A program made the position numbers and the translations under genes. This document shows positions 46,801 through 59,000 of a stretch of DNA of 64,000 nucleotides, piece after piece. This DNA comes from Pogostemon cablin (Eukaryota > Streptophyta > Magnoliopsida > Lamiales > Lamiaceae). The notes beneath the pieces were generated by a model. It ran no database searches. It worked only from the letters and a program-made list of their open reading frames with translations, and had not been told where the DNA came from. Every line of letters begins with the position of its first letter. Within the stretch, counting starts at the first letter, position 1. The stretch lies in the NCBI GenBank assembly GCA_023678885.1, contig CM042982.1, forward strand, positions 8,804,001-8,868,000. The letters are read 5' to 3'.

Positions 46801-48979
46801 ATCTAACTTTTAATGAAAACGCTAAATAAAGTTTAACATTAGGTCCTCCAGATTATTTTAAAAGACCATATGAAGAAATTGAGACCTATCAAAATGTAGG
46901 TGCCGCATACATAATCATTATCACTTCCATGAAAAAGCACTCTCTCATTGTATTAGAAGTCAAAATTAGAAAATTCATAGTTAATGCATTGAAGCAGGCA
47001 ATGTAGTCAAACATTTAAAGCTAACAAAACACTTTTAGGCTGGGGACAATGATCCAGCCAGAGATAGAGCACACAAGGTAATAAAAAGTCACACCTGCAG
47101 ATCAATCAATAAAACGGAATCTCTGTAGGAGAGTAGAGTTAAACCCTTACCAAATTATAGTGCTAAAACAATGGCTTCTTGAACTATTCATGGTTGAACA
47201 AGGAAAATTACATTTCCCCAAAAATGGAAATGCAGTATGAAAAATGTCCGCATGCATAGATTTAAATGAATTCATACGCAAAGGGAAACCCTCATAATAA
47301 TTCACAAACCTAGTATTTACTTCAAACAAATATGGTGAAATACAAGATATTTAAGGTGCAAATCCCTAGTGTAAAAAAGATTAGTATGGTAAAGCAGCAT
47401 TCAATACCTTCCTGTGTAGAGGAACCACTCTCCGTGATCCTCATCATCCTCATAACCACCAGAGAGTGCAACAGACTGAGCCCCATAATCCGACTGACCG
47501 TGAATTCCTGCAACATGAGTAAAATGAGCTCCCCACTGCCTGCATTCCATCCTATCCTCCCAAGTTTCTCCAACCAAAACACCTTGGTTCCTGATCGGAT
47601 CATACTCTGCGGTTATTGGACCAATAAAATCCAAAGGAATTGTGACAAAAATCTTCCCACTGCATGCATTAGCCTTCCCAGATTTTTGTGCTCGTTCAGT
47701 AGTAAATGCTTTGTCGGGTCGATCTTGGTTGTGAATAAAATGATAAGTCTTCGCCTGGCCTTCTGAATAATTAGTCTGTGAAGCTTTGGCCATTCTGATA
47801 GCCATAACAATAGCAGAGTTGATTCGAGGCTCCATCGCCATCTTCGATGGAATCGGCTTGCGACACATAGCACATGTCTTGTTGTGCTGCTGCCCAACCC
47901 ATTTTTGAAAGCATTTCAAGCAAAAGTTATGGCCACATGGGGTCTGTATGAAGAATGAAAAAGGTTAGAATCACCACACAAGCCCATCAATCAGTTTACA
48001 TGTTCCACATTTTTGCCCTAATCTGAACCATAACAAGTTATCCATTATTGCATGTTGCAAATGATGAATCCAGATTAAAAAATTTGTTGCCATTATCTCA
48101 TTTATAGCAATACTAGGTAATTTCGTTTCTAAACTCGATACAACATCGCATTTTAGAATCAATTAGAACATCACATGCAAATAAATACTAGTCCTACACA
48201 TTATTTTATGCAGACTGAATAAAAATAATTAAAAGGAAAACAAGTGAAGTAGCAGGTTTAATCTTTCTCAACGAAAAGGGGGAAAATACATAAAGGGGAA
48301 GAATCTAAAGCATCACCAAGCAAGGGAAAATCCAATATCATTAAAAAAGCCCAAGAAAAGCAACATAAAACGACGCCGTCTCAAGACGATTCTAGAGACC
48401 CAGTCAAAAACATTCATCATTTTCGCCGCTGCAAAAGTCAAATCACCAAATATCCCAAATCAAACACAGAAGAACAATTTTCAGACATTTGCGGCTCTGA
48501 AGATAAGGAAAAACAGCAAACCGTACAGAAACAGGCCGATCGAGAAGCTGCATGCAAATGGAGCAATTGAACTTATCGCCTAAAATCCCCAAAACACCCC
48601 CGGCGCCACCGCCATTCCTCTCCGTCTCCTCCTGCTTGTCCTTCCCGTCATCCGCCGCGGCTCCGCCGCACAGCAGCTCCTGCCGGCGCTTCGCCTTCTC
48701 CCGATCAGTGAGCGAAGCATCAGACTCGATAGCACGAATCTTATCCACCAGGCCTCCGCCGCAGACGGCCGGTTTAGCGACGTCGACGGTGAGATCTGAA
48801 CAGTCGAGACACACCCAGCTAGCAGCATCGGCTAGGGTTTCCGGGCGGGTGGTGAGGCAGGTGACGTGCCACGGCGTAGCGCAGGTCTTGCAGATGAGAA
48901 TCTCCCCCTCCGCCGCCTTCTGGCTGCACACCATGCACACGCCGTCGCCGTCGCAGGGGAGGTCGCTAACCTGCGCCAT
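43883..48979 (-). CDS. ORTH: ORTHRUS/VIM-type E3 ubiquitin ligase (PHD, RING, SRA, RING), nine exons
   Basis: Exons on the minus strand: 48979-48527, 47943-47408, 46512-46387, 45453-45354, 45279-45218, 45111-45006, 44905-44767, 44605-44388, 44302-43883. All junctions are GT-AG and in phase, giving 719 residues. Domains: PHD finger (residues ~8-60, CMVCSQKAAEG...WVCLDCS), first RING split by intron 1 (CSICMQLLDRPV / TPCGHNFCLKC), SRA/YDG domain (~250-430, NQGVLVGETWEDR, GAQSVALSGGYEDDEDHGEW), second RING (CLICRKVMAQPL, TPCAHNFCKAC, CPSCTTDI), and an acidic then Lys/Arg-rich tail with an RKKA-type nuclear signal. The family binds hemimethylated DNA and keeps CG methylation by recruiting MET1. 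The start is MAQVSDLPCDGDG, matching the conserved N-terminus; an upstream in-frame Met is less likely. Intron 3 carries a hAT MITE. Paralogue identity (ORTH1/2/5) is undecided. Confidence 0.95.
45997..46324. mobile_element. hAT-like MITE in ORTHRUS intron 3 (328 bp)
   Basis: Starts TAGGGGTGTAAATG and ends GTTTGAGACCTA (TAGGTCTCAAAC inward). The 8-bp repeat CTTTTAGG flanks it (45989-45996 and 46325-46332). The interior GAGCTTGTTTGATA and CGAGTC motifs resemble the nested hAT element at 14924-15579. Confidence 0.8.
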
Positions 48980-49897
48980 TTGGTTAACAATAGCAGCAAC
49001 AATTAAACAAAAAAATAAAAACAATGGAGTGTGTCTGTGTGTGTAATGAAAGTGGAGTATGGAGTAAATGGCTGGTTCTGGGAGTATGCGCTTAAATACA
49101 GGAGCAAAATTGGGGGCTGTTTGGCGCCGATATCAATTATTTTTAGAGAAAACTTTTTGAATATTTTCATTTCTCCCTCTTCATTACCTTTTTCGGAATA
49201 TTACAATTTTTACCCCAATATTTGCATATCTATTCCATAATTTTCTCTCTCTTGATTATAGAAATGATTTCAAAAATTACGAAATTAAAATAAAACCCGT
49301 TGAAATACCAAACAGCTGTAAAGTTTCATTTTAATAATTTGTTGCGACCTCTCGAAGACGGGAGAGAGATGATGACATCATATATAATAATTTTATTTCA
49401 GATAATAAACTTAGAAATTATAAGTACGAGTAACGTTATTATTATCCATGAGAGGTTATTACAATAATTTAAGATTAGATTATGAACAACCGTAGGACAT
49501 TATAGTAAAATTTGTGTTTTTTTTCTGCTTAATATCTTGCTTTATAAAAAAAATAATAATTTATTTTATTACCTTAAATGTTAGTTTTAAAAAAAATCAC
49601 TTTGAATGTTTAAGATTTACCTCAATGTAATAAATTATGAATAAGATGAATTATATTTGCTTTGGATCTAAATTTGGTGCATTTTAATTGTATAAGAAGG
49701 GAAAAGAGTTAATAGAAAATTGAAGATAGTATATTAATTAAAGAGATATACTATAATATAGAATAAATAGATAAATTACTAATAAAGTTTATAGAAATAA
49801 GTGTAAAGGAGTGATGTCAAAACATTAACAGTATTTCGAAAATCTAAATTTGGACTATTAAATCGAAACAAACATGGTCTAAATAGTCTCTCTGGGA

Positions 49898-50090
49898 TGC
49901 ACTTACACCTCATCTCATATAAATTTCATTCTCTCTAGCATGCACTTACACATCATCTCATATAAGTTTCATTCTCTCTAGAATGTAATTACACCTCATC
50001 TCGTTCCAATTTCACTCTCTAGCATGCACTTACACCCCATCTCATTCAAATTTCATTATTAGACACCTCATCTCATCAAATTTCATTATT
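49898..50090. repeat. tandem repeat of about 42 bp
   Basis: Four to five units start ATGCACTTACACCTCATCTC (near 49898, 49940, 49983, 50024 and a shortened one near 50057) and continue with ATTTCATTCTCTCTAG. Confidence 0.85.
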
Positions 50091-50404
50091 AACAGGCTTA
50101 TTAATTGAATAAAATTTTTAATAAATTTGGTATGCTTCCATGTGACCATATAAATTTTCAATAAATTTCATTCATATAAATTCGGCATACTTAATAAATT
50201 TTGTAGCGTAGTAAATTCATAACGTTACTATTAGGTACCTTTTAAATCGCACAATAAAAAACAATTTTTAAAATTTTATAGTTAAAAATATCATATATGT
50301 AGTTGTGTACATGAAAAAAATGGGCATATTTAAAAAATGCGTATAGGACAAATATCGTTCTCTGTACACTAAAAAATAAATGTTCATACTTATAAAAATT
50401 GATA

Positions 50405-50745
50405 TTTTGAAATTTTAGTATAGTTCAGTATCATCGTATGTCTAGTAATATATTTAAAATGGTTTATATCGTAAATATCGTTAGCACTATACAAAATTTT
50501 CGTATAGTTCAGTATTATTGTATATCTAATAGTGTATTTAAAACGGTCTAATACCGTAAATATCGTTCACACAATACAAAATTTTCGTATAGTTCAGTAT
50601 TATCGTATATCTAATAGTGTATTTAAAACAGTCTATACCATAAATATCGTTCGCACGGTACAAAAATTTTGGTATAATTCAGTATTTAAAACGTCTATAC
50701 CGTAAATATTGTTAAATATTGTTCGCACGATAAAAATTTTCATAT
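50405..50745. repeat. tandem repeat of about 85 bp
   Basis: Four diverged units contain TATAGTTCAGTATTATCGTA (near 50419, 50503, 50588 and a shortened one at 50673) followed by ACCGTAAATATCGTTCGCAC. The motif set resembles the GGTATACC-rich hAT-like element at 11330. Confidence 0.8.
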
Positions 50746-50904
50746 TATTAATAAATATAGTATGTGGTGTCAGAGAAAATCTTCCTGCATATCAGCGTTG
50801 CACTCCTTTTTTGGTCAAGGCGAAGTCAGAGCAAATGTAAGTCCATATAAATTTTTCTGCTGCACTTTTAGTTTTTTTTTGTTTTTAAATACGTTGAGAT
50901 TAGC

Positions 50905-51145
50905 CGTCAGCCTATCAGGACTGATTTCCATGCCAACCCGAGTAATTTAATGCTCAACCTATCCGGGGTGACATTCATGCCAATACGAGTAGTTTAACTC
51001 ATTGCTTTTAGCAGTCAACCTATCCGGGGTGACTTTCAGATTAGTAGTCAATCTATACAGATTGACTCTCATGCAAACACGAGTAGATGACGTTGAGAAT
51101 TGTTTTTCTAACTTCAATGCATAGAGATCAATTGTAAGCCTATTC
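50905..51145. repeat. degenerate minisatellite with CCTATCCGGGGTGAC motif
   Basis: Four to five units contain GTCAACCTATCCGGGGTGAC and ATGCCAACACGAGTAG in this order, with variable spacing and substitutions. GC content is clearly above the surroundings. Confidence 0.75.
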
Positions 51146-52339
51146 GGATTAAATTTAGTTCTTAGTTTAACTTTTTTTTTATTAAAATAAAAAAAAACAC
51201 AAATCGCACGCTCCATGTCACAGTCTAATCACTAATAAATTTGATACATACTATTTAACATGCCAAATAAAAGAAAAAAAAAAAGAAAAAAAAATATTAA
51301 TATTGAACAAATTTTAAATTTCATATAAAAATTAATAGTAATACTTTTATTAGAACAATCTACATAATAATTGTATTAAAAAGTAACTCTTTCAACACTA
51401 TATTACGAATTATTTGTCAATTAATTCACTGGATCCTAACACTCTTGTGAAATTCGTAAATGTTATTTTACTGGTATACATTTACAAGGTACTTGCGTAC
51501 AGTGCGAAAAGCAAAATCTACCAAATTTGTACGCTAAGACTCTTCTTCCATCAAATATCACTTTACATTTAGAATGTGAGCTTGTCTCCTGGGAATCTGA
51601 TTTGCCATACACACCACTTATTTTACGAAATTACTCTTTAATAGATTAACCATATTGCAAGAAATGCTTTGCCTTACATACAAGATTCTATCATTTTTTT
51701 ATTAATTTTATATTAATTAAATATTATAAATAATTAATTTTTTTCATACGATAAAAAATTTAGGGTTATTCTGAAATTAGAATTTATTTATATAGTAGAA
51801 GTTAGGATGTTATGAATAGTTATTAAATTTTTTTTAATTATTTTATTTTATTTAGTGATGAGAATTAAATAAAAATGTAATCTAATACTATTGTTCATGT
51901 GCACCAATACTCTAAATATACCGTAAACTCTAAAATTTAATAACTTAAATATTTTATTCATATATATTACTTTGTAGTAATATGTTTGTAAATTAAACAT
52001 ATACATTAAATTACAATTTTATTATTTTTATGTAATAATTTTAAAAAAATTTAAACTTTCATATAATATTTAAATTTTATATTACGTTTGTTGAATGAAT
52101 GGAAGCAATATGTAAAAAAAAATAAATTGGTGTTTATTTTTTACAAAAAGAAACCATTGAAGTAAAGTGGTAATTTTTCGTAGAAATAAAAAAAATATAT
52201 TATATGGACAACTGATATGCACAAATTAAGCACATAAGCAATTGTCCAGCATGATATAACCTGGAGTTAAGACAGTAATATTAATGTTTTCATAATCGGA
52301 TTTGAAAAACAGGAAATTATATTTCACATTTTCAATTAT

Positions 52340-52850
52340 ACTTCGTTGAATTATCAATAAAAAAAAATTATAGCCATCAAAATTATTTTACAAAATTAAA
52401 ATTAATTTAAATAAAAACATTTATAATTTATTATTCATACTTCATATATACTTTCTCCGTCTCAAAGAAATTGTGATGTTTTTCTTTGTGGTTGTTCCTC
52501 AACACATTTTCTTTTTAAGTGAATGAACCACATAAAATAATTAATATATTAATATGAGGCACACATCCACCGCTGATACAATTTCCTATTAAATTTCGTA
52601 GAATTATCAATAAAATAAAATTATAACCATCAAAATTATTTTACAAAATTAAGATTAATTTAAATAAAAATATTTATAATTTATAATTTATACTTCATAC
52701 ATACTTCCTCCGTCTCAAAGAAGTTGTGACATGTTTTTTTTTCTCAAAACTTGACATATTTTATTTTTAGGTAAATGAGACACACAAAATAATTAATATA
52801 TTCATATGAGACACATATACACCTCTCAAACAATTTCTCATTTCAAATTA
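52340..52850. repeat. diverged 253-bp tandem duplication with Stowaway-like ends
   Basis: Two copies offset by 253 bp share GAATTATCAATAAA, ATCAAAATTATTTTACAAAA and TCCGTCTCAAAGAA. They differ at roughly one site in five, so the duplication is older than the others here. Confidence 0.75.
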
Positions 52851-55800
52851 AAATATTATATCATAAACCCACTATCCATTAGTTTATTATACTTTTTAAT
52901 CTCCATTAAAAAAAATTTTGGGACGGAAGGAGTAGTTTATAGCATTTTCATTCAATATCGTAACTCATAATTTAATCTAAAATATAAATATTATATTCTA
53001 AAATATATAAAAATAGGAGGGGAATATCATAAAAATAAAGAAAAATAAAAAAAATATTATAAAATTTTGAAAAAGAAGATTATAGAACCGATTGAATTAG
53101 TTTAACTCGATTTAACCTTAATATATGATTTTTTTTACCCAACTCTGGTACCTGATTCAACCGTTTGTACAGACTGATTAGTACATTTTTGACCTCATTG
53201 TCCCAAATTTTATGACTAAGTTGAAGTTGGGATTTTTCCAACACTATTAATCAAAACAAATTTATAATGATATTGTCAAGGTTTTGCTACTCAAATAAGT
53301 TAATTGTCAATATGTTTGTGTTATTCCCTATATCAATGGATATGTGGACATTTAAACTTTGCACATGTATACTTTTGTAGTTTGATGGAAATGCGCAAAA
53401 TAACAAAATATGTATATATTCCTGGCGGACATATAGAATATAAAAATTGTCAAATACTCACTCCGTTTCACGATGTATATATTCCTGGCGGACATATGGA
53501 ATATAAAAATTGTCAAATACTCACTCCGTTTCACGGAGTATTTCACGAATTATTTCACACTTTCTTTTTTCATCACTCCATTAGAGTATGTCAAATATTA
53601 TTTTTATTAAAAATGAAATAAATACATTATAATAATACATACTTTTTACTCATATCCCAACAAAATACTAATTTTTTCACGTATTTCAACAACTTTACAC
53701 ACATTTTTCATTAAATAGACTAAAATATTTATTCTCTTTATTACTTTATACATAAATTTTTTTTTTTAAACTTCACGTGCAAAAATACGGGACGGTGGGA
53801 AGTAGTATTCATGTTTGTATTATAAAATTTGACAATTTTAGAATTCATATGAATGAGTAGATATTTCGTACACCAATATCTATATTAATTTTATTTGAAT
53901 TGGTCTCTTGTGTTTCGAGTGCAAAAGGTATATAAGGTACAATATTTTCTTTTGAAGAATATATACTTTTGTTAATAATGACACAACATTTTGTACTAAA
54001 AGTATATACTTTTATTAATAAAGGAACCAAATTTTGTTCTAAAAGGTATACACTTTCATTAAAAATTTTTTTTTCATGAAATAAAGGGTACACATCCTTA
54101 TACTAAAGGGTACACCATTTAAAATTAAAGGGTATCTGGATGCACGATGTCTGACACTCAAATTTTTGCCATTTTATTTAATTACGTATTTATAAATTTT
54201 TTAATAAATGTATTGTGTTTTTATATTCAACTTATAACTAAAAAACTTTACAAAAAAAAAACCTTATAACTAAAAAAAATAAAAAAAACTGTTAAAGAAT
54301 GCATAACTGTATAAATTTTTATTTATTAATTTGTATTTATCATATTATTTAAGGTAATCATACGGTAATTAAAATAAGACAAAACTTTTGTGAACTAAGT
54401 TTATACGCTACATTACTGTTTTTTAAATGAAAATTATTTTTTAAAGAAATAAATTATTAAATAAAAAATATTATTCAACTTTACATACACATTTTTTAAA
54501 AACAAAAGCTATAAGATAACTTAAATATAGAAGTACAAGTAAAAACATAACAAGCTAGAGTATGAATAATCATATTAACTTTTTGTCTTGTCCAACTGTA
54601 TACAATATCCCTTATCCATGAAGCTTTTCTTTAATATTCTGTAGTACATGAATAATTATTATTTAAAGGGATGAATACTACTTTTTTCGTACGCCTCAAA
54701 GAGTCTCGATTATTCTATTTTGGATGTCAGCTCTAAGGATCTCTTTTTTTTTTTTACACATGTAGGATCCACACAAACCTCTTATACAATTAAAATATGA
54801 GGCTTAGACACTCATTAATACAATTACCCACTACATTAAATAATAATATTAATTATTTCACGTGCAAAAAGCAAATGGATTCATTTGAGGTGGACGGAGG
54901 TAGTACTTTTTTAATAAAAAAAATACTATTTAAAAATTATTATGTTATGACTTATATTTTTGGTAAGATAAATAGTGTTTTCATAGTAGTTGTAAAATTT
55001 TCACATTTCAAAGAGTAACTTTCAAGAAAATAAAATAAAATAAAATTTTGAGGTATTTCTTTTATAAATTCAGTTAACTAAAATAATATTTAAATTGATG
55101 ACATATACTCTTCTGATATATTATTGTTTTAAAATTCTTATTGAATGAGCAAGTATTTTTCATTTAGAATAGTTCAATTATTTAAAGAGTAATTTAAAGT
55201 ATAGTTTAATTATTTAAATTTTCATATATAATAAAGGATACTTTCGCAAAAAAAAAAAAAAATTCATTTCATTAAAATAATACTCCATTTTAATTAAGTG
55301 ACGAATTTATATAATTATGTTAAATAATTTTTTACTATTTTATGAATTTAGATTTTAAATTGATAGTTTCAAATCATTGAAAAAAATCTTTTAAAATCCT
55401 AAATAATTATAAACCTACTCTTTTAGGACATAAAATGATAAAATTCTTTTAATACAGAAAGATTACATTTCATAATTTTGAAACAAAGATAAGGACCAGA
55501 AGTAGTATCATTGTCACACCTAGAATATGGTTTAGTGACCTTACAATAAAGCAGCCAAAGCCCATCCATTATTCCATTCCATGTCCATGCTTGATCACAA
55601 TTTATATATCCAATTTTATGTAATTTTTCACATGAAATGCCAAATGAGCTCAAGTCACAAAACTAATCCTAAGATTATCACACAATAACTTGCACTACCA
55701 AAAAAATTTATCTCATCAATCCAATAACTTAAAAATATACACTGGAAAGGGGGTCAAAAATGCGGAAATGGGGGTAAGATGAACCCAGGATACATTCCTG

Positions 55801-56066
55801 AAATAGTGACCATAATTATATCAGCCAAACACATGTAGCTACTTATCATATAGAATGAATATTCCTTCAGATACAGCAACTAGTAGGCAACAGATGATAT
55901 TTTCCAAGAAAGAGATAGTGAAGCACAGTTGTTTAAACTAATAACTTCCCTATCCAGAAATTGATTATTAGTGAAACAATGTGGCAATGAGTAATGTCAT
56001 TTTGTCAATCTATCAAAACAGGGCAACTAGTGTTATACCTGTATAATTATAACACCAAAGAGGCGC
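52851..56066. other. AT-rich intergenic DNA downstream of urease
   Basis: Contains a 63-bp tandem duplication (53411-53536), a repeat of GGTATA/GGTACAC motifs (53870-54150) and a decayed Stowaway (about 54680-54902). A minus-strand frame at 55423-55653 reads with several Trp and Cys residues and might be an old exon, but no family is recognised. No gene is supported. Confidence 0.55.
53411..53536. repeat. 63-bp tandem duplication
   Basis: Copies 53411-53473 and 53474-53536 differ at about two sites (TGTATATATTCCTGGCGGAC ... CACTCCGTTTCACG). Confidence 0.92.
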
Positions 56067-59000
56067 CTAGAAAAGGAAGTAATTATGAGAGAGTGGAAGT
56101 GTGGTGGCAGCCGTACAGGTAAGAACCTCGTTATCTGCTTTGACTATGTATGTCTCTGGATCAACTGTGATGCATGGAAGGCTATTATTTAGCTTCATGT
56201 CAAGTTTTGTGAGCTTCCTCGTATTGCATACAGCTTCCACCCTCTTCTTCAGTCCATACTGCTCCCGTATGCCAGCATCTAAAGCCGCCTACAAAACAAA
56301 AATTAATGAAGCACTGGTGTCGAAAATAACATTGAAAATGTGGGATTATTAGGGGGTGTCAGTCAACTTGTGAGATACTCAGAGACAAGAGTAGATTTGA
56401 GCTAGAGCTCAACAAAATCAACCTGATAAGCTTGTTAAGTTAATTGTGGCTTTTCTAACTGAGGGCCAATGTTCTAGACGAATTATAAGCTTGCATTGAG
56501 ACTGCCATAGAATCAAGTTTGAGCTAAAATACACATATACATAAATATATACACACATTACATTCGATCAAATTTGAGTTTCAGCTTGACCTTGGAACAT
56601 TTCAACTCTACTTGAATAGGGCTCAATTACAGCTCTAGGTGTACCTTTGGCTGTAATAGAGAAAAGAGAACATATGGTAAGGAAAACAGACCCATACCTT
56701 GCTGACAAAAGCAATTGAATTGGCACTCGCAGCCTAGCCAAATGCCCCAAACATAGGCCTCATTGTTACCTGCAATAACATTTAGGCATTAAATGTGGAG
56801 AGTGTTAAAGGTCCAGATGAACATTGCAACTTCCATAACTCTTATTCTTGTGCACATTGTATTCAATTAAAATTCTTAGTCTTAATATAGACGAAAGAGA
56901 TTAAAGCGAGAACTCTGAATGCAAGTTCAAAATCTTGCTAAGATAGAGAAGGCTCATCTGATAAAAGCATGATTCTTCCAAGTGAGAATATCAATAAACA
57001 ATATCAATTTGAAACTTCAATTACTGGGAATATACCACTTGATCTTGGAGATTAAGGTCTCAAGAGGTTAATAGATGGAATTTTAAAAATCTTGCTCAAC
57101 TAACATCTGAAAATGCACTGCTGCAGTAAAGCACTGCTGGGCTCACAAACCTCTGCAAGCCTTTTCACGGAGAACATTCAACTAGTTGTGCAAGTTTGTT
57201 AGGTGGTCAGCTCAAGTTTAAACAATTCAGAGCTCGTTCCATTATATACTTGAGTATAGGTGGAAGTTTGTATGGAGTGGAAAACCTTTAGGGGATAGAT
57301 GTGTCTGAATCCTTTTGATAATATATCTGCACTGCAAAGGTCCAAACTCCGCAGTAAACTGACATGTAGGTTTTTATCTGACTCTGTAGAAATGTAAATT
57401 CAAGAACACAACGATTATAGAGGTTCGAAGGTGGTATAATCATTTTACTTCTCTCTTCCTTCTCCAAGAAAAAAAAAACACTTAGAATTTGGTTTTCTCA
57501 ACACTATCGTCTACCGACACTTCTCCCTATTTCATGTAAATCGATCCCTGATCCCTTACAACTAAATAATGGAAGCAGGTTCCCGGACCAAATTCCAAAC
57601 CTCTCCAAGTAGCCTAGGGTCCAACTCTCTTCACTCAGAGTGAATAAAATAAAAGTGTTGATTACTCGACCACAAAGGAAACAATAAGTACTGCAAAGAA
57701 TAAAGATTTCCTTGAGAATCTTTATGGTTTTTTGAAAATGAAAGCTTTGGAATTTCTTGGTTGTGTGTATGTCGCGATGCTCTACACTTCTGTACACATC
57801 TTGTTCACCCGTTCCTCTACTTATAGTTATCTTGAAATCCTCTCATTGGGAGATGAAGTGTTTTAAATTTTCCGTTAGATCTTCATCTTCTGATCCTTCA
57901 GCTGTTAATCACATTAGGGTTTTGCATTTGGTCCTATCATCGAGCTCATTAAATGCACCATTTAATACATGATGGCTTCCTCTTAATTTCTTGCCAGGCT
58001 TTCCTGGAGATCAAGATTTTTATGCAGTTGTCAGTCCACTTGTCTTCCTCAAGACTTCTTCTTACCACTCTCTTCTCAATATTAAATGGAATCTAAAAAG
58101 TCTTATAGCGGAGTCTTTGATACAGTCTGCCTTTTAACAAACCTACACAATAAATGCTCTATTTTTCCTGCTGTATTGTTTTTAATACTGGCATTAAATA
58201 TGTTCCTTGATTTGCTCAGTATTTGTCCTCTTCCGCAATACTGATGATACTTCTGCAGTAATGATCCTTCTTGAACTTCTGCAGGTTGGTTTATCCTTTT
58301 TCGCAGTGTTCTTTCGCAGCATTCCTATTGCAGTGCTTCGTCTTTCTTCTGCAGTGTCTAAATTCTGCAGTGCCTCAACTTCTTCTACAGTAAACTTTCT
58401 TGAAGTTCTCAGTATTCTGTCTGACTCCTTAGGGCTCGTCTCTTTAGAGTGCGTTTGGTTCACATTGAGTTAATAATACTCCATGGGCTTTAAAATTTTA
58501 CTAAAAATATGAGAGTTTACACACTAATTGCACTTAACCGGGCTTGATTTCCTTCCAAGCCCGTTAGTTAAAACCAAGGGTCCTGTTGGATCACAACTTA
58601 AGGGGGAGATGGATTATAATCCCATGAAACTAATAAAGAATTAAGGCAATTCTCATACTCATTCCTTGTCCTTGACATTTTCAAGCCTTATTAACCCATA
58701 ATTTAACGAACCAAACACTTTAGAGTTTTCCTAAAATTCAGTGGTTCTCAGTGTCTCCTTGAGACCTTGTTTTGCTGAGACTTTCATCTTTAGGTTCTCA
58801 GTGTCATGACAACTCTTCAGTCTGAGCGCTAAGTTCTCAGTGACTATCATGCTTGCTGAGAAGTTGCTCTTAATCTCACTGTCTAGTTTTCTTCCAATCT
58901 CCTCAGAATACTTCTTCGCAGTATTACTCCACTATAGCGCTTCTTTTCTAATTTAGGTCTTCTTCTACCGAGTTTTTTTCTTACTGTGTCAGTTTTCAAT

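Larger units (their letters stand above)
49046..52339. other. 5' flank of ORTHRUS and repeat-rich intergenic DNA
   Basis: The ORTHRUS promoter should occupy the first several hundred bases; no single element can be fixed. Further right are three unrelated tandem-repeat arrays, listed separately. No gene supported. Confidence 0.6.

Noticed and set aside
48552..49046. 164-codon plus-strand frame
   Set aside because: Antisense shadow of the GC-rich first exon of ORTHRUS.
50405..51145. CRISPR-like array
   Set aside because: The repeats are diverged tandem units with no unique spacers of constant length, and the genome is a plant nuclear one.
55423..55653. 76-codon minus-strand frame downstream of urease
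   Set aside because: Looks mildly protein-like (Trp and Cys rich) but no family, start context or partner exon was found.
58194..58473. Frames in the CTGCAGT-rich block
   Set aside because: Both strands are open over the same repeats; translation reflects word repetition and not a protein.
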